Shown piece by piece: positions 8,563 to 17,592 of a DNA stretch of 64,000 bases. The notes under the pieces were generated by a model. The model saw only the letters and a list, made by a program, of their open reading frames with translations, was not told where the DNA came from and did not search any database. The position numbers and the translations under genes were made by a program. The DNA is taken from the NCBI RefSeq assembly GCF_024124765.2, contig NZ_JAMXSR020000002.1, forward strand, positions 3,182,001 to 3,246,000, in the 5' to 3' direction. The stretch is from Sphingomonas sp. H160509. Lineage in GTDB: Bacteria; Pseudomonadota; Alphaproteobacteria; Sphingomonadales; Sphingomonadaceae. Every line of letters begins with the position of its first letter. Within the stretch, counting starts at the first letter, position 1.

Positions 8563-8750
8563 CGTTTTCCGAGAATGCGGCGCGGTTGGCTGGCTTTGCT
8601 GGCGCGGTGCTGGGGTGGGCGCCGGAGGTTTTCTGGCGGGCTACGCCGGCGGAATTGGCGGGGGTTGTGGGGGCTTTGGTGGGGGATGTGACGGCGCCGC
8701 CGGATGCTTCGACGATCGCGCGGTTGAGGGGGGCTTTTCCTGATGGATGA
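8559..8750 (+). CDS. GTA gp10.1-like tail assembly chaperone
   Basis: An intact protein of about 63 residues starting at a GTG that overlaps the upstream stop (GTGA). FSENAARLAGFAGAVLGWAPEVFWRATPAEL is characteristic of the small GTA/phage tail assembly chaperone family: a G-W-P-..FW.ATP-EL core near the N-terminus followed by a short helix. It probably cooperates with the preceding protein and the tape measure during tail assembly. Its stop overlaps the tape measure start (ATGGATGA), so three genes are coupled in a row. Confidence 0.8.
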   Translation: MTFSENAARLAGFAGAVLGWAPEVFWRATPAELAGVVGALVGDVTAPPDASTIARLRGAFPDG

Positions 8751-9288
8751 TCTTGATGCGGCGCTGGTGAGCGTGCGGGCGGATACGACCGGGTTTTCGC
8801 GTGATGTCGAGGCGATGCGGGGGGAGTTGGAGGGGGTGCTTGGGGCTGGGGCGGAGCGGGCTGCGCTTCGGCTGGAGGCGGGGCTCTTGCGGGCGGTTCG
8901 GTCGGGGAAATTGGGGTTCGAGGAGCTGAAGGGGGTGGCTCTGTCGGCGCTCGATGCGATCGCTTCGGCGGCGCTTAAGGCTGGGGTACAGTCTGTGTTG
9001 AGTGGTGGGGGTTTGAGTGGGGCGCTGGCCGGGCTCGTTGGTGGGTTGCCCGGGCGGGCGACTGGTGGGCCGGTGTCTCCGGGGCGGGCTTATGTCGTGG
9101 GCGAGCGGGGGGCGGAGGTTTTCGTGCCTACCTCGAGCGGGCGGGTTGAGGCTGGTGCGCCTGGGGGGCGTGCGCGAGGTGCGGGTGGTGATCACGGTGA
9201 ATGCCGCCGGGGGAGTGCGCCTGGGGTCTTGGCGCAGTCGAGCCGGCAGGTGGCGAGAGCGGTGAAGGCGGCTTTGGCTGGCGAATAG
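8743..9288 (+). CDS. GTA tape measure protein (gp11-like, short), two compensating frameshifts
   Basis: Sets tail length. DDLDAALVSVRADTTGFSRDVEAM is the usual N-terminus of GTA tape measures. It is followed by a helical Ala/Leu-rich region, GVALSALDAIASAALKAG, and the conserved GRATGGPVSPGRAYVVGERGAEVFVP segment. A shift near 9165 puts REVRVVITVNAAGG in another frame, and a second near 9210 restores the original one for the C-terminus (SSRQVARAVKAALAG). About 181 residues, as expected for the short GTA tail. Confidence 0.85.
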   Translation: MDDLDAALVSVRADTTGFSRDVEAMRGELEGVLGAGAERAALRLEAGLLRAVRSGKLGFEELKGVALSALDAIASAALKAGVQSVLSGGGLSGALAGLVGGLPGRATGGPVSPGRAYVVGERGAEVFVPTSSGRVEAGAPGGRARGAGGDHGECRRGSAPGVLAQSSRQVARAVKAALAGE

Positions 9289-9289
9289 T

Positions 9290-9439
9290 CCCTCTCCCCG
9301 ACGGCGAGAGGGAGAGGAGGAGCCGTAGGCGACGGGAGGGTGAGGGGTGGTTGGGATCGGTGTTCCTAGCCTCACGCCCCTCTCCCTCCCACGCGCAAGG
9401 GCGCGCGGGCCCCTCCCCTCTCCCCGTAGGGGGCGAGGG
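9290..9439 (+). repeat. GTA-intergenic palindromic repeat, copy 4 (full)
   Basis: It starts two bases after the tape measure stop. Its left palindrome is degraded (CCTCTCCCCGACGGCGAGAGG); purine centre GAGGAGGAGCCGTAGGCGAC, junction TGTTCCTAGCCTCACGCC, right arm CACGCGCAAGGGCGCGCGGG ending GGGGGCGAGGG. The next ATG is 17 bp on. Confidence 0.9.
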
Positions 9440-9455
9440 AAAGTTGGAGGATCTT

Positions 9456-11736
9456 ATGGCGCATTGGCTTTGCTCGGGGCGGACTGTGCAGGTCGAGGGG
9501 CTTGTGTCTCGGTTCGATCCTCGGTTTTGGACGGTGGATTTTCCGCGGCCGATGATGGCTTCGGTTGTCACTACCGGCCCTGCGTCCCTGCGGGTGGATG
9601 CGGTGTTTTATCGGGCGGATGATCTTGCGGGGGTCATCTGGGAGGCGGTGGATCGGTTCGATCATCCTTTGCTGCAGTATGAGACGTCGCGGAATTTTCG
9701 GGACTGTCGGCTGCGGTTTCGGTGGCGGTCTTTGGGCGTGATGGCGCTGGATGCCATCAACGGCCCGACGTTGACGATCGAAGGGCGCGATGCGGCTGGG
9801 GTGGCTCGGTCCTGGTATGTGCGGTTGTGGAATTATGCGGTGGGTGCACCGGAGGATGCGGTCGTTTCGCTCGATTTCGCGGCGATGGTTGGCGGGTATG
9901 ACCTGCCCGAGGATGGCGATCCGGTGTGGGCAGGGGATATCGACCGGATGTTCGTGTCGGTTGTGCCGCCGGAGTATACCGAGGTCGATGCGCCGCTGGC
10001 TGCGCCCCGCGAGGGGTGGGTCGAGTGGACCGATCTCGTCTGCGAGGGGCCGGGGGCGGTGCTGGCGATCGGCGATGCCGTTGTGCCCGAGCACGGGGTC
10101 CGGATCGCCGGGGGGGTATGACGACAGCTATAATCTGACGCCGGCGCGGTTGCTGCGGAATGCGCTGCATCTGGGGTACCGGGGGAGCATCACGCATTAT
10201 GTGGGCATGAGCCATTATTTCCGGCTCGAGGGGGCTGGGGGCGGGTTTTACGTGTCGGCGGCTGGGGGCGTTTTGAACGCGGCTTGTGCGGCGTGGCATT
10301 GGGATTTTGCGGGGCGGGCTAAGGCGCTTGGGTTCGATGTGATCTGGTCGCTGAGTTACGAGCTGTTCGACGCGCATTGCTGGGGCGATTGGAAGCAGCG
10401 GGCCGCCGATGGCTCGCCGGCGCTGACGGGGTGGGAGCCGCCTTCGACGTTGCTGTCGCCGGCGCATGGCGGGGCGATGGGGTATCTGCAGGCGGTCGCG
10501 CGGGCGTTCATGGGAATCGCGGTCGCGGCGGGGTTGGCGCCGAAGTTTCAGGTGGGCGAGCCTTGGTGGTGGGTGATGCCGGATGGGCGGCCTTGCTTCT
10601 ACGATGCGAGCGCGGTGGCGGCGTTTGCGCCGGTCGAGATGGCGAGCATTCGTAGGTCGAAGACGCCTGCGCAGATCGCGACGCTGGATGCGGCGGGGGG
10701 TTTGCCTGGCGGCGTCTACTGCGGCGCTGGTGGCGGCTGCTAAAGCCGAGGCGCCGGGGTGCGTGTCGCATCTGCTGACGTATCTGCCGACCGTGCTGGA
10801 GGCGAAGGCGCCGGAGGCGAAGCGGGCGAACATGCCTTTGGGGTGGGCTAGTCCGGCCTTCGATGTGCTGCAGCTGGAGGATTACGACTGGGTGACGGCG
10901 GGGGATTCTTCGTCGTCGGCCGAGGGCGTGGCGGTGGCTTTTGCGCGGCTGGGGTATCCGGTGGAGAGGCAGCACTACTTATCCGGGTTCGTGTTGCGGC
11001 CTGACCAGGCGGCGGAGTGGGGGCTGATCGAGGCGGCCGCCGAGGTGGCTCGGGCGCGGGGGGTGGCGGAGACGTTCCTCTGGGCGCTGCCGCAGGTGAT
11101 GCGGGATGGGTTCGTGCATTTCGATAGTTCCGGGGGAGACGAGGTCGTGGAGGCTTTCGATGACGTGCTGTTTCCGTTGGCGCTGGGGCGCGAGGCCGAG
11201 GTGGCGCCGGGGTTTTCGACCGCGATTTTGACGAGTGGCGGGGGGCGGGAAGCGCGAAATGCGGCGTGGGCGGAGGCTCGGACGTCGTATGATGTGGGGC
11301 CTGGGTTGCGGAGCGAGGCGGATATTGGCGTGCTGCTCGCGTTCTTTCGGGCGCGGATGGGGGGCGGCGCGGGGGTTTCGGTTGCGGGATCCTTTTTGAC
11401 TTCGATGCTGTCGGGGAGGTCGTCGGGGTTGGCGATGGGGTCTTGCGGCGGTTTGCTTTGGTGAAGTCGTATGGGGCGATGGAGCGGCGGATTACGCGGC
11501 CGGTTGCGGGGAGTGTTTCGGTGGCTTTGGGGGGCGTTGGGACTTTGGCGTTTTCTGTCGAGGCTGGGGGGTGGGTGGTGCTGGATGTGGCGCCTGCCGT
11601 TGGGGCTGTGGTGACGGCGGGGTTCGCGTTCGATGTGCCGGTTCGGTTTGCCGAGGATCGGTTGAGCGTGGCTCGGGCTACGTTTCTGGCTGGGGTGGCG
11701 GCGAGTGTGCCGCTGGTTGAGGTTCGGGAGGCTTAG
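9456..11736 (+). CDS. GTA tail protein: sheath/TIM-barrel-like N-terminal part fused to DUF2460 (gp12-like), at least four frameshifts
   Basis: About 760 residues after correction. Residues 1-215 (FDPRFWTVDFPRPMMASVV ... PEDAVVSLDFAAM) form an all-beta tail module. Residues 220-540 look like a glycosidase-type alpha/beta barrel: RLLRNALHLGYRG, IWSLSYELFDAHCWGDW, FQVGEPWWWVMPDG, FDVLQLEDYDWVT. Residues about 580-760 are DUF2460, the distal tail domain of RcGTA gp12 (VAPGFSTAILTSGGGREARNA, RRITRPVAG, FDVPVRFAEDRL). From memory, sphingomonad homologues are annotated as DUF2460 or non-contractile tail sheath proteins. Shifts lie near 10117, 10700, 11365-11390 and 11440, mostly in G runs. ATG 9456 has GTTGGAGGATCTT upstream. 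Confidence 0.78.
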
Positions 11737-11739
11737 TTT

Positions 11740-11889
11740 CCCCTCTCCCCGCTGGGGAGAGGGAAGGAGGAGCCGCTTGGCGACGGGAGGGTGAGGGGTG
11801 GTTGGGATTTGTGTCCCTAGCCTCACTCCCCTCTCCCTCCCACGCGGAAGGGGCGCGCGGGCCCCTCCCTCTCCCCGCAGGGGCGAGGG
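11740..11889 (+). repeat. GTA-intergenic palindromic repeat, copy 5 (full)
   Basis: It starts four bases after the TAG of the fusion gene. Left palindrome CCTCTCCCCGCTGGGGAGAGG, purine centre AAGGAGGAGCCGCTTGGCGA, junction TGTCCCTAGCCTCACTCCC, right arm with CACGCGGAAGGGGCGCGCGG, ending GGGGCGAGGG. Confidence 0.9.
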
Positions 11890-11911
11890 TATGCTTTCGG
11901 AGGAGACGCTC

Positions 11912-12711
11912 ATGTTTCTGGATACTGAGCTGGCTACGATCGCCTTGTGCTGGCGGATCGAGCGGCGGGATGGGGTGGCGGTGGGCTTGACCGCGCATGA
12001 CCGGGACCTGGTGGTGGACGGGCTGGTGCACCGGGCTGCGCCGGGGATGACGCCTTCGGCGATTCAGCGGAGTGAGGGGCTGGAGGCGGATACTATGGAT
12101 GTGGCGGGGGGCTTTGACGAGCACCGCGATTGGCGAGCGGGATTTGCTCAGCGGGCGCTGGGATGGGGCTCGGGTGGTGCTGTTCGCTGTGGACTGGACC
12201 GATCCGGTTTCTCGCGTCGAGTTGGGTGAGGGCGTGATCGGGGCGGTCGAGTTGGGGGATGGCGGGTTCACGGCCGAGTTGCGGGGGGCGAGTGCGGCGC
12301 TGGATCGGCCGGTGGTGGAGGAGACTTCGCCGGAGTGTCGGGCGGAGCTGGGGGATCGGCGGTGTCGGGTGGCGATGGCGGGGCGGCGGCGGTTTGCTCG
12401 GGTGGTCGCGTGCGTGGGGGGCGGTGGTGACGCTGGACTCGAGCGCGGAGGGGCTTGGGGGTGGGCTGCTGCGGTGGTTCGGGGGGCGCGAATTGTGGGT
12501 TGGAGAGTGCTGTTGCGCGGGGCGCCGGGGCGGCGGTTACGTTGCGGGCGGTGCCTTCGTTCGTCGTGGAGGCGGGGGTGTTGGTTGAGGTCGTTGAGGG
12601 GTGTGACAAGAGTTTGGCCACCTGTGCGGGGCGATTCGAGAATGTGCTGAACTTTCGGGGGAGCCGTATCTGCCGGGGATCGATCTGCTGACGCGATATC
12701 CTGGGGCTTGA
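11912..12711 (+). CDS. GTA tail hub protein (gp13-like, DUF2163), about four frameshifts
   Basis: The start MFLDTELATIALCWRIERRDGVAVGLTAHDRDL is the standard DUF2163 N-terminus. Later family blocks are EGLEADTMDVAGAL, WDGARVVLFAVDWTDP, EETSPECRAELGDRRCRV and, near the end, GCDKSLATCAGRFENVLNFRGEPYLPG. The cysteines are typical of GTA gp13, which in RcGTA binds an Fe-S cluster. These blocks lie in different frames, with shifts near 12112, 12415, 12480 and 12658, all in G runs. ATG 11912 is preferred over the in-frame ATG 11891 because GGAGGAG precedes it. Corrected length is about 267 residues; the TGA overlaps a TTG start. Confidence 0.85.
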
Positions 12712-13077
12712 GCCGGATTGCGGCGGCTGCCGTTGCTGCGGTGGGGACTCGGTTTCGGTTGCATGGGCGGGGGGCGGACGGGCTCGATTGTGTCGGGCTG
12801 GTCGCGTTGGCGCTTCGGGCGGGTGGTTATCTCGGCGACGTTCCGAGCGGGTATGCGCTGCGGGGGGCGATTGGGGTTTGCTCGATCGGATGCTGGTGCG
12901 GGTTGCCGAGGCTGAGGCGGGCGACGTGCTGTTGATGGCGGCGGGGCCGGGGCAGGTTCATCTTGGGATCAGGACGGTGGGCGGGTTCGTGCACGCGGAC
13001 GCGGGGTTGCGGCGCGTGGTGGAGCGGCCGGGGATGCCGCCATGGCCGGTGCTCGGTGTGTGGCGGATGGGGGGTGA
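12708..13077 (+). CDS. GTA cell-wall peptidase (gp14-like, NlpC/P60), two frameshifts, TTG start
   Basis: Peptidoglycan-degrading tail peptidase that helps DNA cross the recipient envelope. The catalytic Cys is in ADGLDCVGLVALAL and the catalytic His in GGFVHADAGLRRVVE. The only suitable start is TTG 12708, overlapping the previous TGA (TTGA). A shift near 12870 (six-G run) separates the Cys and His halves. A second, in the G run at 13069-13074, hides the TGA at 13075-13077, so the gene as written appears fused to the next one. Corrected length is about 123 residues. Confidence 0.8.
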
Positions 13078-13078
13078 C

Positions 13079-15243
13079 ATGGCGACCTTGGTATTGACGG
13101 CCGTGGGGAGCGCGGTGGGCGGGCCGATCGGGGGCGCGATCGGCGCGTTGATCGGGCAGTCGGTGGATCACGCGCTGTTCGCGCCGAAGCGGCGGGAGGG
13201 GCCGCGGCTGGTCGAGCTGGCGGTGCAGACCTCGTCCTATGGAGCGCAGATCCCGAAGCTGTTCGGGACGATGCGCGTGGCGGGGACGGTGATCTGGGCG
13301 ACCGACCTGATCGAGAGTCGGGCTTCGTCTCGCTCGGGCAAGGGGCAGCCGAGCACGTCCACCTATTCCTATGCGGCGTCTTTTGCGGTGCTGTTGTCGG
13401 CTCGCGCTATCCGCGGCGTGGGGCGGATCTGGGCTGAGGGGAAACTGCTGCGGGGGGCCGCTGGGGACTTTAAGATGGCAACCGGGTTTCGGTTACATCT
13501 TTGGGGGGTGAGGATCAGGCGGTGGATCCGTTGATCGCGTCGGCGGAGGGTGCGGCGACACCGGCGTATCGGGGGGCGGCTTATGCCGTGTTCGAGATGT
13601 TGCAGCTCGCGGATTTCGGGAATCGGATTCCTTCGCTGACGTTCGAGGTGATCGCGGACGAGGGGCAGATGCTGGTGTCGACGATCGCGAAGGTGCTGGC
13701 GGGGGAGGTTTCGGGGACGGCGGCGCTAGCGGTCGGCGGGTTTGCGGCGTCGGGTGGGAGCGTTCGGGCGGTGCTGGAGATGCTGGGGCAGGCTGGTGGG
13801 GCATGGTTTGCGCCTTCCGGAGCCGGGTTGGTGATGCGGGATGCGGCGGCGACTACCGTTGTCGTGGCGGACGAGGGGTTTGCGGTTGAGGGGAGGGGCG
13901 TGCGGCGGGCTCGGGCTGTGGCGGCGATCGAGACGGTGCCGCGGACGATGACGGTTGGGTATTATGATGCGGCGCGGGATTATCAGGCGGGCGTGCAGCG
14001 GGCGCGGCGGCCGGGGGCTGGCGTGCGTGACGATCGCGTCGAGGTGCCGGCGGTGCTGGAGGCGGGCGCGGCGAAGACTGTGGCGGAGGCGATGCTCGCG
14101 CGGGCTGAGGCTGGGCGGGTGCGGCGGACGATTGCGGCCGGGTTCGAGGCGATGGCGATTGCGCCGGGGGCTTGCGTGACGATTGCTGGCGAGGGCGGCG
14201 TCTGGCGGGTGGCCGATGTGAACATCGAGGCAATGGTGACGACGCTGGGGCTGGTGCCGCTGGTGGTGGCTTCGCTGCCGGCGACTGCGACGAGCGGACG
14301 GGTTTCGGGGGCGGTGGATGCGGTCGTCGGGACGACGATCGTGCGCGCGTTCGAGGTTCCCGGGTTGGGGGATGCTCCGTTGAGCGCGCCGCGGATGACG
14401 GTGGTTGCGGCCGGTACGGGGGCGGCGTGGCGGCAGGCGGCTTTGCTTTACAGCGTTGATGATGGGGTGAGTTGGGTGGCGGCCGGGGCGACGGCGGCGC
14501 CTGGGGTGCTTGGGACGATTGCGGTTGTGGCGCCCGGCGCACCGGCGACGCTTGTCGATCTGCGGGGAGCGTTCGAGGTGGTTCTTGCGCATGCGGAGAT
14601 GGAGCTGGGCGATGCAGATGCGGCGGCGCTGGATCGGGGCGTGAATTTGGCTCTGCTGGGCGACGAGCTGGTGCAGTTCGGTCGGGCGGAACCGCTGGGC
14701 GCGGCGCGGTGGCGGTTGAGCCGGTTGCTGCGTGGGCGGCGGGGAACCGAGGCTGCGACTGGCGTGCAGATGGTTGGGGAGCGGTTCGTGTTGCTCGAGG
14801 CGGGGGCGGCCCGGGCGTTCGACTTGCCGGTGTCGGTGCTGGGGCGCGAGGTTCGTGTGATCGCGTCCGGCGTCGGCGATGATGCGCCGGTCGAGACGCG
14901 GTGCGTGATGCGCGGGGCTTCGGTGGTGCCGCCCTCGCCGGTGCATCTGCGATTTGCGAGCGAAGCCGATGGTAGTGCCACGGTACGCTGGACACGGCGA
15001 AGCAGGGCGGGGTGGCGCTGGATCGACGGGGTCGATGCGCCGCTGGCCGAGGAGGTCGAGGCGTACCGGGTGACCGTGACGGCCGGCGGAACCTCGCGCG
15101 ATGTCGATGTGGCGGAACCCTTTGTCTCGATCACGGCGGCGGAACGCATCGGTTCCATAAGCATCGCAGTCCGGCAGCGTGGCGTGTTCGGAGAGTCGCT
15201 CGCGGCGGACCTGATCGTACCGCCCCTGATCGTACCGGCGTGA
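13079..15243 (+). CDS. GTA tail-tip / host-specificity protein (gp15-like, Phage_tail_3), one frameshift
   Basis: Tip protein thought to contact the recipient. The start MATLVLTAVGSAVGGPIGGAIGALIGQ gives a hydrophobic glycine-zipper segment, followed by PRLVELAVQTSSYGAQIPKLFGTMRVAGTVIWATDLIE, the usual phage tail-tip core. Then come a Phage_tail_3-like region (IPSLTFEVIADEG, AAWRQAALLYSVDDG) and fibronectin-like strands near the C-terminus (PVHLRFASEADGSATVRWTRRSRAGWRW). A G run near 13502 shifts the frame. About 720 residues, much shorter than the roughly 1,300-residue RcGTA gp15, and I see no barrel domain in it. A barrel-like region occurs instead in the gp12-like protein. Confidence 0.82.
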
Positions 15244-15265
15244 TTCACCAACGGGGGAACGAATT

Positions 15266-15769
15266 ATGAGCGACGACCGCACAGCGCGTCTGGCACTGCC
15301 GTTGTTGCAGCCTGGGCAGGCGCAAAAGGAAGCGACGCATAACGAGGCGCTGACATTGTTGGATCTCGCGGTGCAGGCGAGCGTGACGGCAGTGGGAACC
15401 AACGTGCCGCCGGTCGCGCCGACCGCGGGCAGCGCGTGGATCGTCGGGACCGCGCCCACCGGTGGCTGGGCGGGGCAGGCGCGAGCGATCGCCGGGTGGA
15501 CGGCAAGCGGGTGGCGTTTCCTGGTGCCGCGCGAGGGCATGGCGGTGTGGAGCATTGCCGATGGACAGTCGGCGCGGTTCGGTGCGGGCGCGTGGACGCT
15601 GGGGGTACTGGCCGGAACCAAGGTCTCGATCGGCGGAGTCGACGTGGTGGGTTCGCGTCGTCCGGCGGTTCCCGACCCGACCGGTGGCACCGTCGTCGAC
15701 GTGCAGTCGAGAGCGACGATTGGTGCCATATTGGCAGCATTGCGGGGGCACGGATTGATTTCCGTCTAG
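15266..15769 (+). CDS. DUF2793 protein, end of GTA cluster
   Basis: An intact 167-residue protein with the DUF2793 start: RLALPLLQPGQAQKEATHNEALTLLDLAVQASV. DUF2793 genes commonly close the GTA tail region in sphingomonads and other alphaproteobacteria, and the protein is presumed to be a tail fibre or head-spike type component; its exact role is not known. It follows the tip gene by 22 bp with an RBS-like GGGGGAACGAATT ahead of ATG 15266, and there is no further phage-like gene downstream. No frameshift is seen. Confidence 0.85.
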   Translation: MSDDRTARLALPLLQPGQAQKEATHNEALTLLDLAVQASVTAVGTNVPPVAPTAGSAWIVGTAPTGGWAGQARAIAGWTASGWRFLVPREGMAVWSIADGQSARFGAGAWTLGVLAGTKVSIGGVDVVGSRRPAVPDPTGGTVVDVQSRATIGAILAALRGHGLISV

Positions 15770-15888
15770 AACACCCTGAAAACTGTGTCGTTCCAGCAAC
15801 ACTTCTAACTTTTGTCAGCTTGCGTGGAAACAAGCCCGAGGATAGGGAGTTTGCGATGTCCGTGTGACACTCATGAAAGGGGATTTAT

Positions 15889-17011
15889 ATGCGGAAGCTT
15901 GCCGTCGTTCTGGCACTCGCCTCCACCGCACTTGCCACTCCCGCCCTCGCCCGCGACAAGTCGTGGTACGTTGGCGTCGAAGGCGGTGCGATGATCGTTG
16001 AAGATATCGATTATGATATCGGCAACCTGAATAAGGCCGGTTCGGTCGATCATGACTATGGTTATGACGTCGATGCGGTCATGGGTTACGACTTTGGTGG
16101 TTTCCGTCTGGAAACCGAAGTTGGCTACCGTAAGGCAACCGTGGACGGCTACTCGTCGTCGACGACCACGCCAGTGTTCGGTGCAACCGGCGTTCGCGGC
16201 AACGCGGGTGCAAACAACTACGACTACGCTGGTGGTTCGTCGTCGGCGCTCAGCTTCATGCTGAACGGCCTTCTGGACTTCGGTCCGGACGATGGCATCC
16301 AGGGCTTCGTCGGCGGTGGTGTTGGTGTTGCTCGCGTCAAGGCGCAGTACGCTCTCAACAACAACGGCGACTTCCTGAACGACTCCGGACACCGTGTTCG
16401 CGTATCAGGGCCTGGCCGGTATCCGTGCACCGCTGACCGACCACATCGACGCTACGCTGAAGTATCGTTTCTTCAATGCCGAGAACGTCAAGCTGGTCGA
16501 CGTTTCGAACCGCGTGTTCGACGGTCGCTATCGTTCGCACAGCATCCTTGGTGGTGTGACGTACAACTTCGGCGAGCCTGCTGCTCCACCGCCGCCGCCG
16601 CCGCCGCCGCCGCCTGAGCCAGTCGCTCCTCCTCCGCCGCCTGCGCCGGTCGAAGTCGTCTGCTCGCCTGGTCCGTTCATCGTGTTCTTCGAATGGGACA
16701 AGTCGGACATCACGCCTGAGGCAGCGTCGATCCTCGACAACGCCGTCACGCAGTACCAGTCGTGCGGCAACGCACAGGTCATGCTGGCAGGTCACGCCGA
16801 TAAGTCGGGTTCGGCATCGTACAACGTCGGTCTGTCGCAGCGCCGCGCAGATGGCGTGAAGGCATACCTGTCTTCGCATGCCATCCCGGACAGCGTCATC
16901 TCGACGGAAGCATTCGGCGAGAGCCGTCCGCGCGTCGAGACCGCCGATGGCGTTCGCGAAGTGCAGAACCGTCGCGTGGAAGTCACCTACGGTCCGGGTT
17001 CGGGCCAGTAA
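15889..17011 (+). CDS. OmpA-family outer membrane protein, one frameshift
   Basis: A signal peptide (MRKLAVVLALASTALATPALA, cleaved before RDKSWY) precedes an eight-stranded OmpA-like beta-barrel (SWYVGVEGGAMIVED ... SILGGVTYNFGEP). A Pro-rich hinge follows (about 16585-16650), then a C-terminal OmpA peptidoglycan-binding domain with VMLAGHADKSGSASYNVGLSQRRADGV (the N-G-H-T-D / LS..RA..V core) and VQNRRVEVTYGPG. It anchors the outer membrane to peptidoglycan. One extra base near 16384 (gactccggacacc) breaks the barrel; removing it restores NDSDTVFAYQGLAGIRAPL. The RBS AAAGGGG precedes ATG 15889. Codon use lacks the G-run bias of the GTA genes. Confidence 0.92.
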
Positions 17012-17057
17012 GACTTTCGCCAACCGGCTCTCGGGTCGGTTACGGAATGAAGATTGG

Positions 17058-17092
17058 GGGAGGTCGGCGCAAGCCGGCCTCCCTTTCTTTTT
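17058..17092 (+). terminator. Rho-independent terminator of the ompA-like gene
   Basis: An 11-bp stem (GGGAGGTCGGC / GCCGGCCTCCC with one G-U pair), a GCAA tetraloop, then TTTCTTTTT. It lies 46 bp after the stop codon, in the direction of transcription. Confidence 0.9.
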
Positions 17093-17141
17093 GTGCTTCG
17101 CGCACAGGGGCCGATCGCGAAGGTTCTTGGATTGGGCGAGG

Positions 17142-17331
17142 GTTGATTTTGTTCGCGCGGAGGCGCGGAGGCGCGGAGAGTAAGGGCGGAGATGAATCGT
17201 TCCGGGTAAGCGCATCCGCGAATGCGGCTTTGGATGATCGGCTTCGCCAAGGCGGGGCGATGGCGGAACGCGCTAACCAAGCCGGCTTCTTACTCTCCGC
17301 GGCTCCGCGCCTCCGCGCGAACAAAATCAAC
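17142..17331. repeat. Inverted-repeat element A (43-nt arms, about 104-nt spacer)
   Basis: The left arm 17142-17184 (GTTGATTTTGTTCGCGCGGA...) and right arm 17289-17331 (...CGCGCGAACAAAATCAAC) are reverse complements over 43 nt with one mismatch. Inside each arm is a GCGCGGAG-type tandem motif. No ORF of its own; long frames crossing it do not look like proteins. The layout suggests a MITE-like or BIME-type dispersed element. Confidence 0.85.
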
Positions 17332-17365
17332 GCCCGGGCCTTTCGCGACGGCGGTGTTTGGCGGA

Positions 17366-17538
17366 GCGTCGATGTATTCACGCGAAGGCGCAAAGGCGCG
17401 AAGAGGGTTTGCCGGTGGCGGCGTTGGTCGCCTTCTCATGGGATTTTTAGTGCTGTCGCGAGGGCGGGAGGCGCAGCGCTTGGCTGGGGCCGACATCTTT
17501 GCGCCTTCGCGCCTTCGCGTGAACACATCTATCGACGC
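17366..17538. repeat. Inverted-repeat element B (about 39-nt arms, about 91-nt spacer)
   Basis: The left arm 17366-17404 (GCGTCGATGTATTCACGCGA...) and right arm 17496-17538 (...TTCGCGTGAACACATCTATC...) are complementary apart from a 4-nt insertion in the right arm and two mismatches. It has the same design as element A (a short terminal unique part, then GCGAAGGCGC tandem motifs) and lies 35 bp after it. Together A and B fill the gap between the ompA terminator and the aroE-like gene. Confidence 0.8.
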
Positions 17539-17592
17539 TTCACCGTGGCGGCTCGCGACTATAGTGAGAGCGGACTTAGCGAGGAGATGCAG

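Noticed and set aside
8248..8750. Programmed translational frameshift of tail assembly chaperones
   Set aside because: The two genes already overlap by GTGA with their own starts, and the shifts inside the first gene are at G runs like dozens of others in non-tail genes.
3300..11889. CRISPR array
   Set aside because: Repeats are about 150 bp, internally palindromic, kilobases apart and separated by genes; no cas gene present.
13726..15729. 667-residue minus-strand open frame opposite the tail-tip gene
   Set aside because: Composition and lack of motifs mark it as a shadow frame of the gp15-like and DUF2793 genes.
1158..15769. Complete prophage
   Set aside because: Only head, tail and packaging genes in GTA order; no integrase, replication, repressor or lysis gene and no att sites.
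16585..16650. CCG trinucleotide repeat as an expansion of interest
   Set aside because: It encodes the normal Pro-rich hinge of an OmpA-family protein.
17142..17538. Retron or other reverse-transcriptase-linked ncRNA
   Set aside because: Strong inverted repeats but no reverse transcriptase or effector gene nearby.
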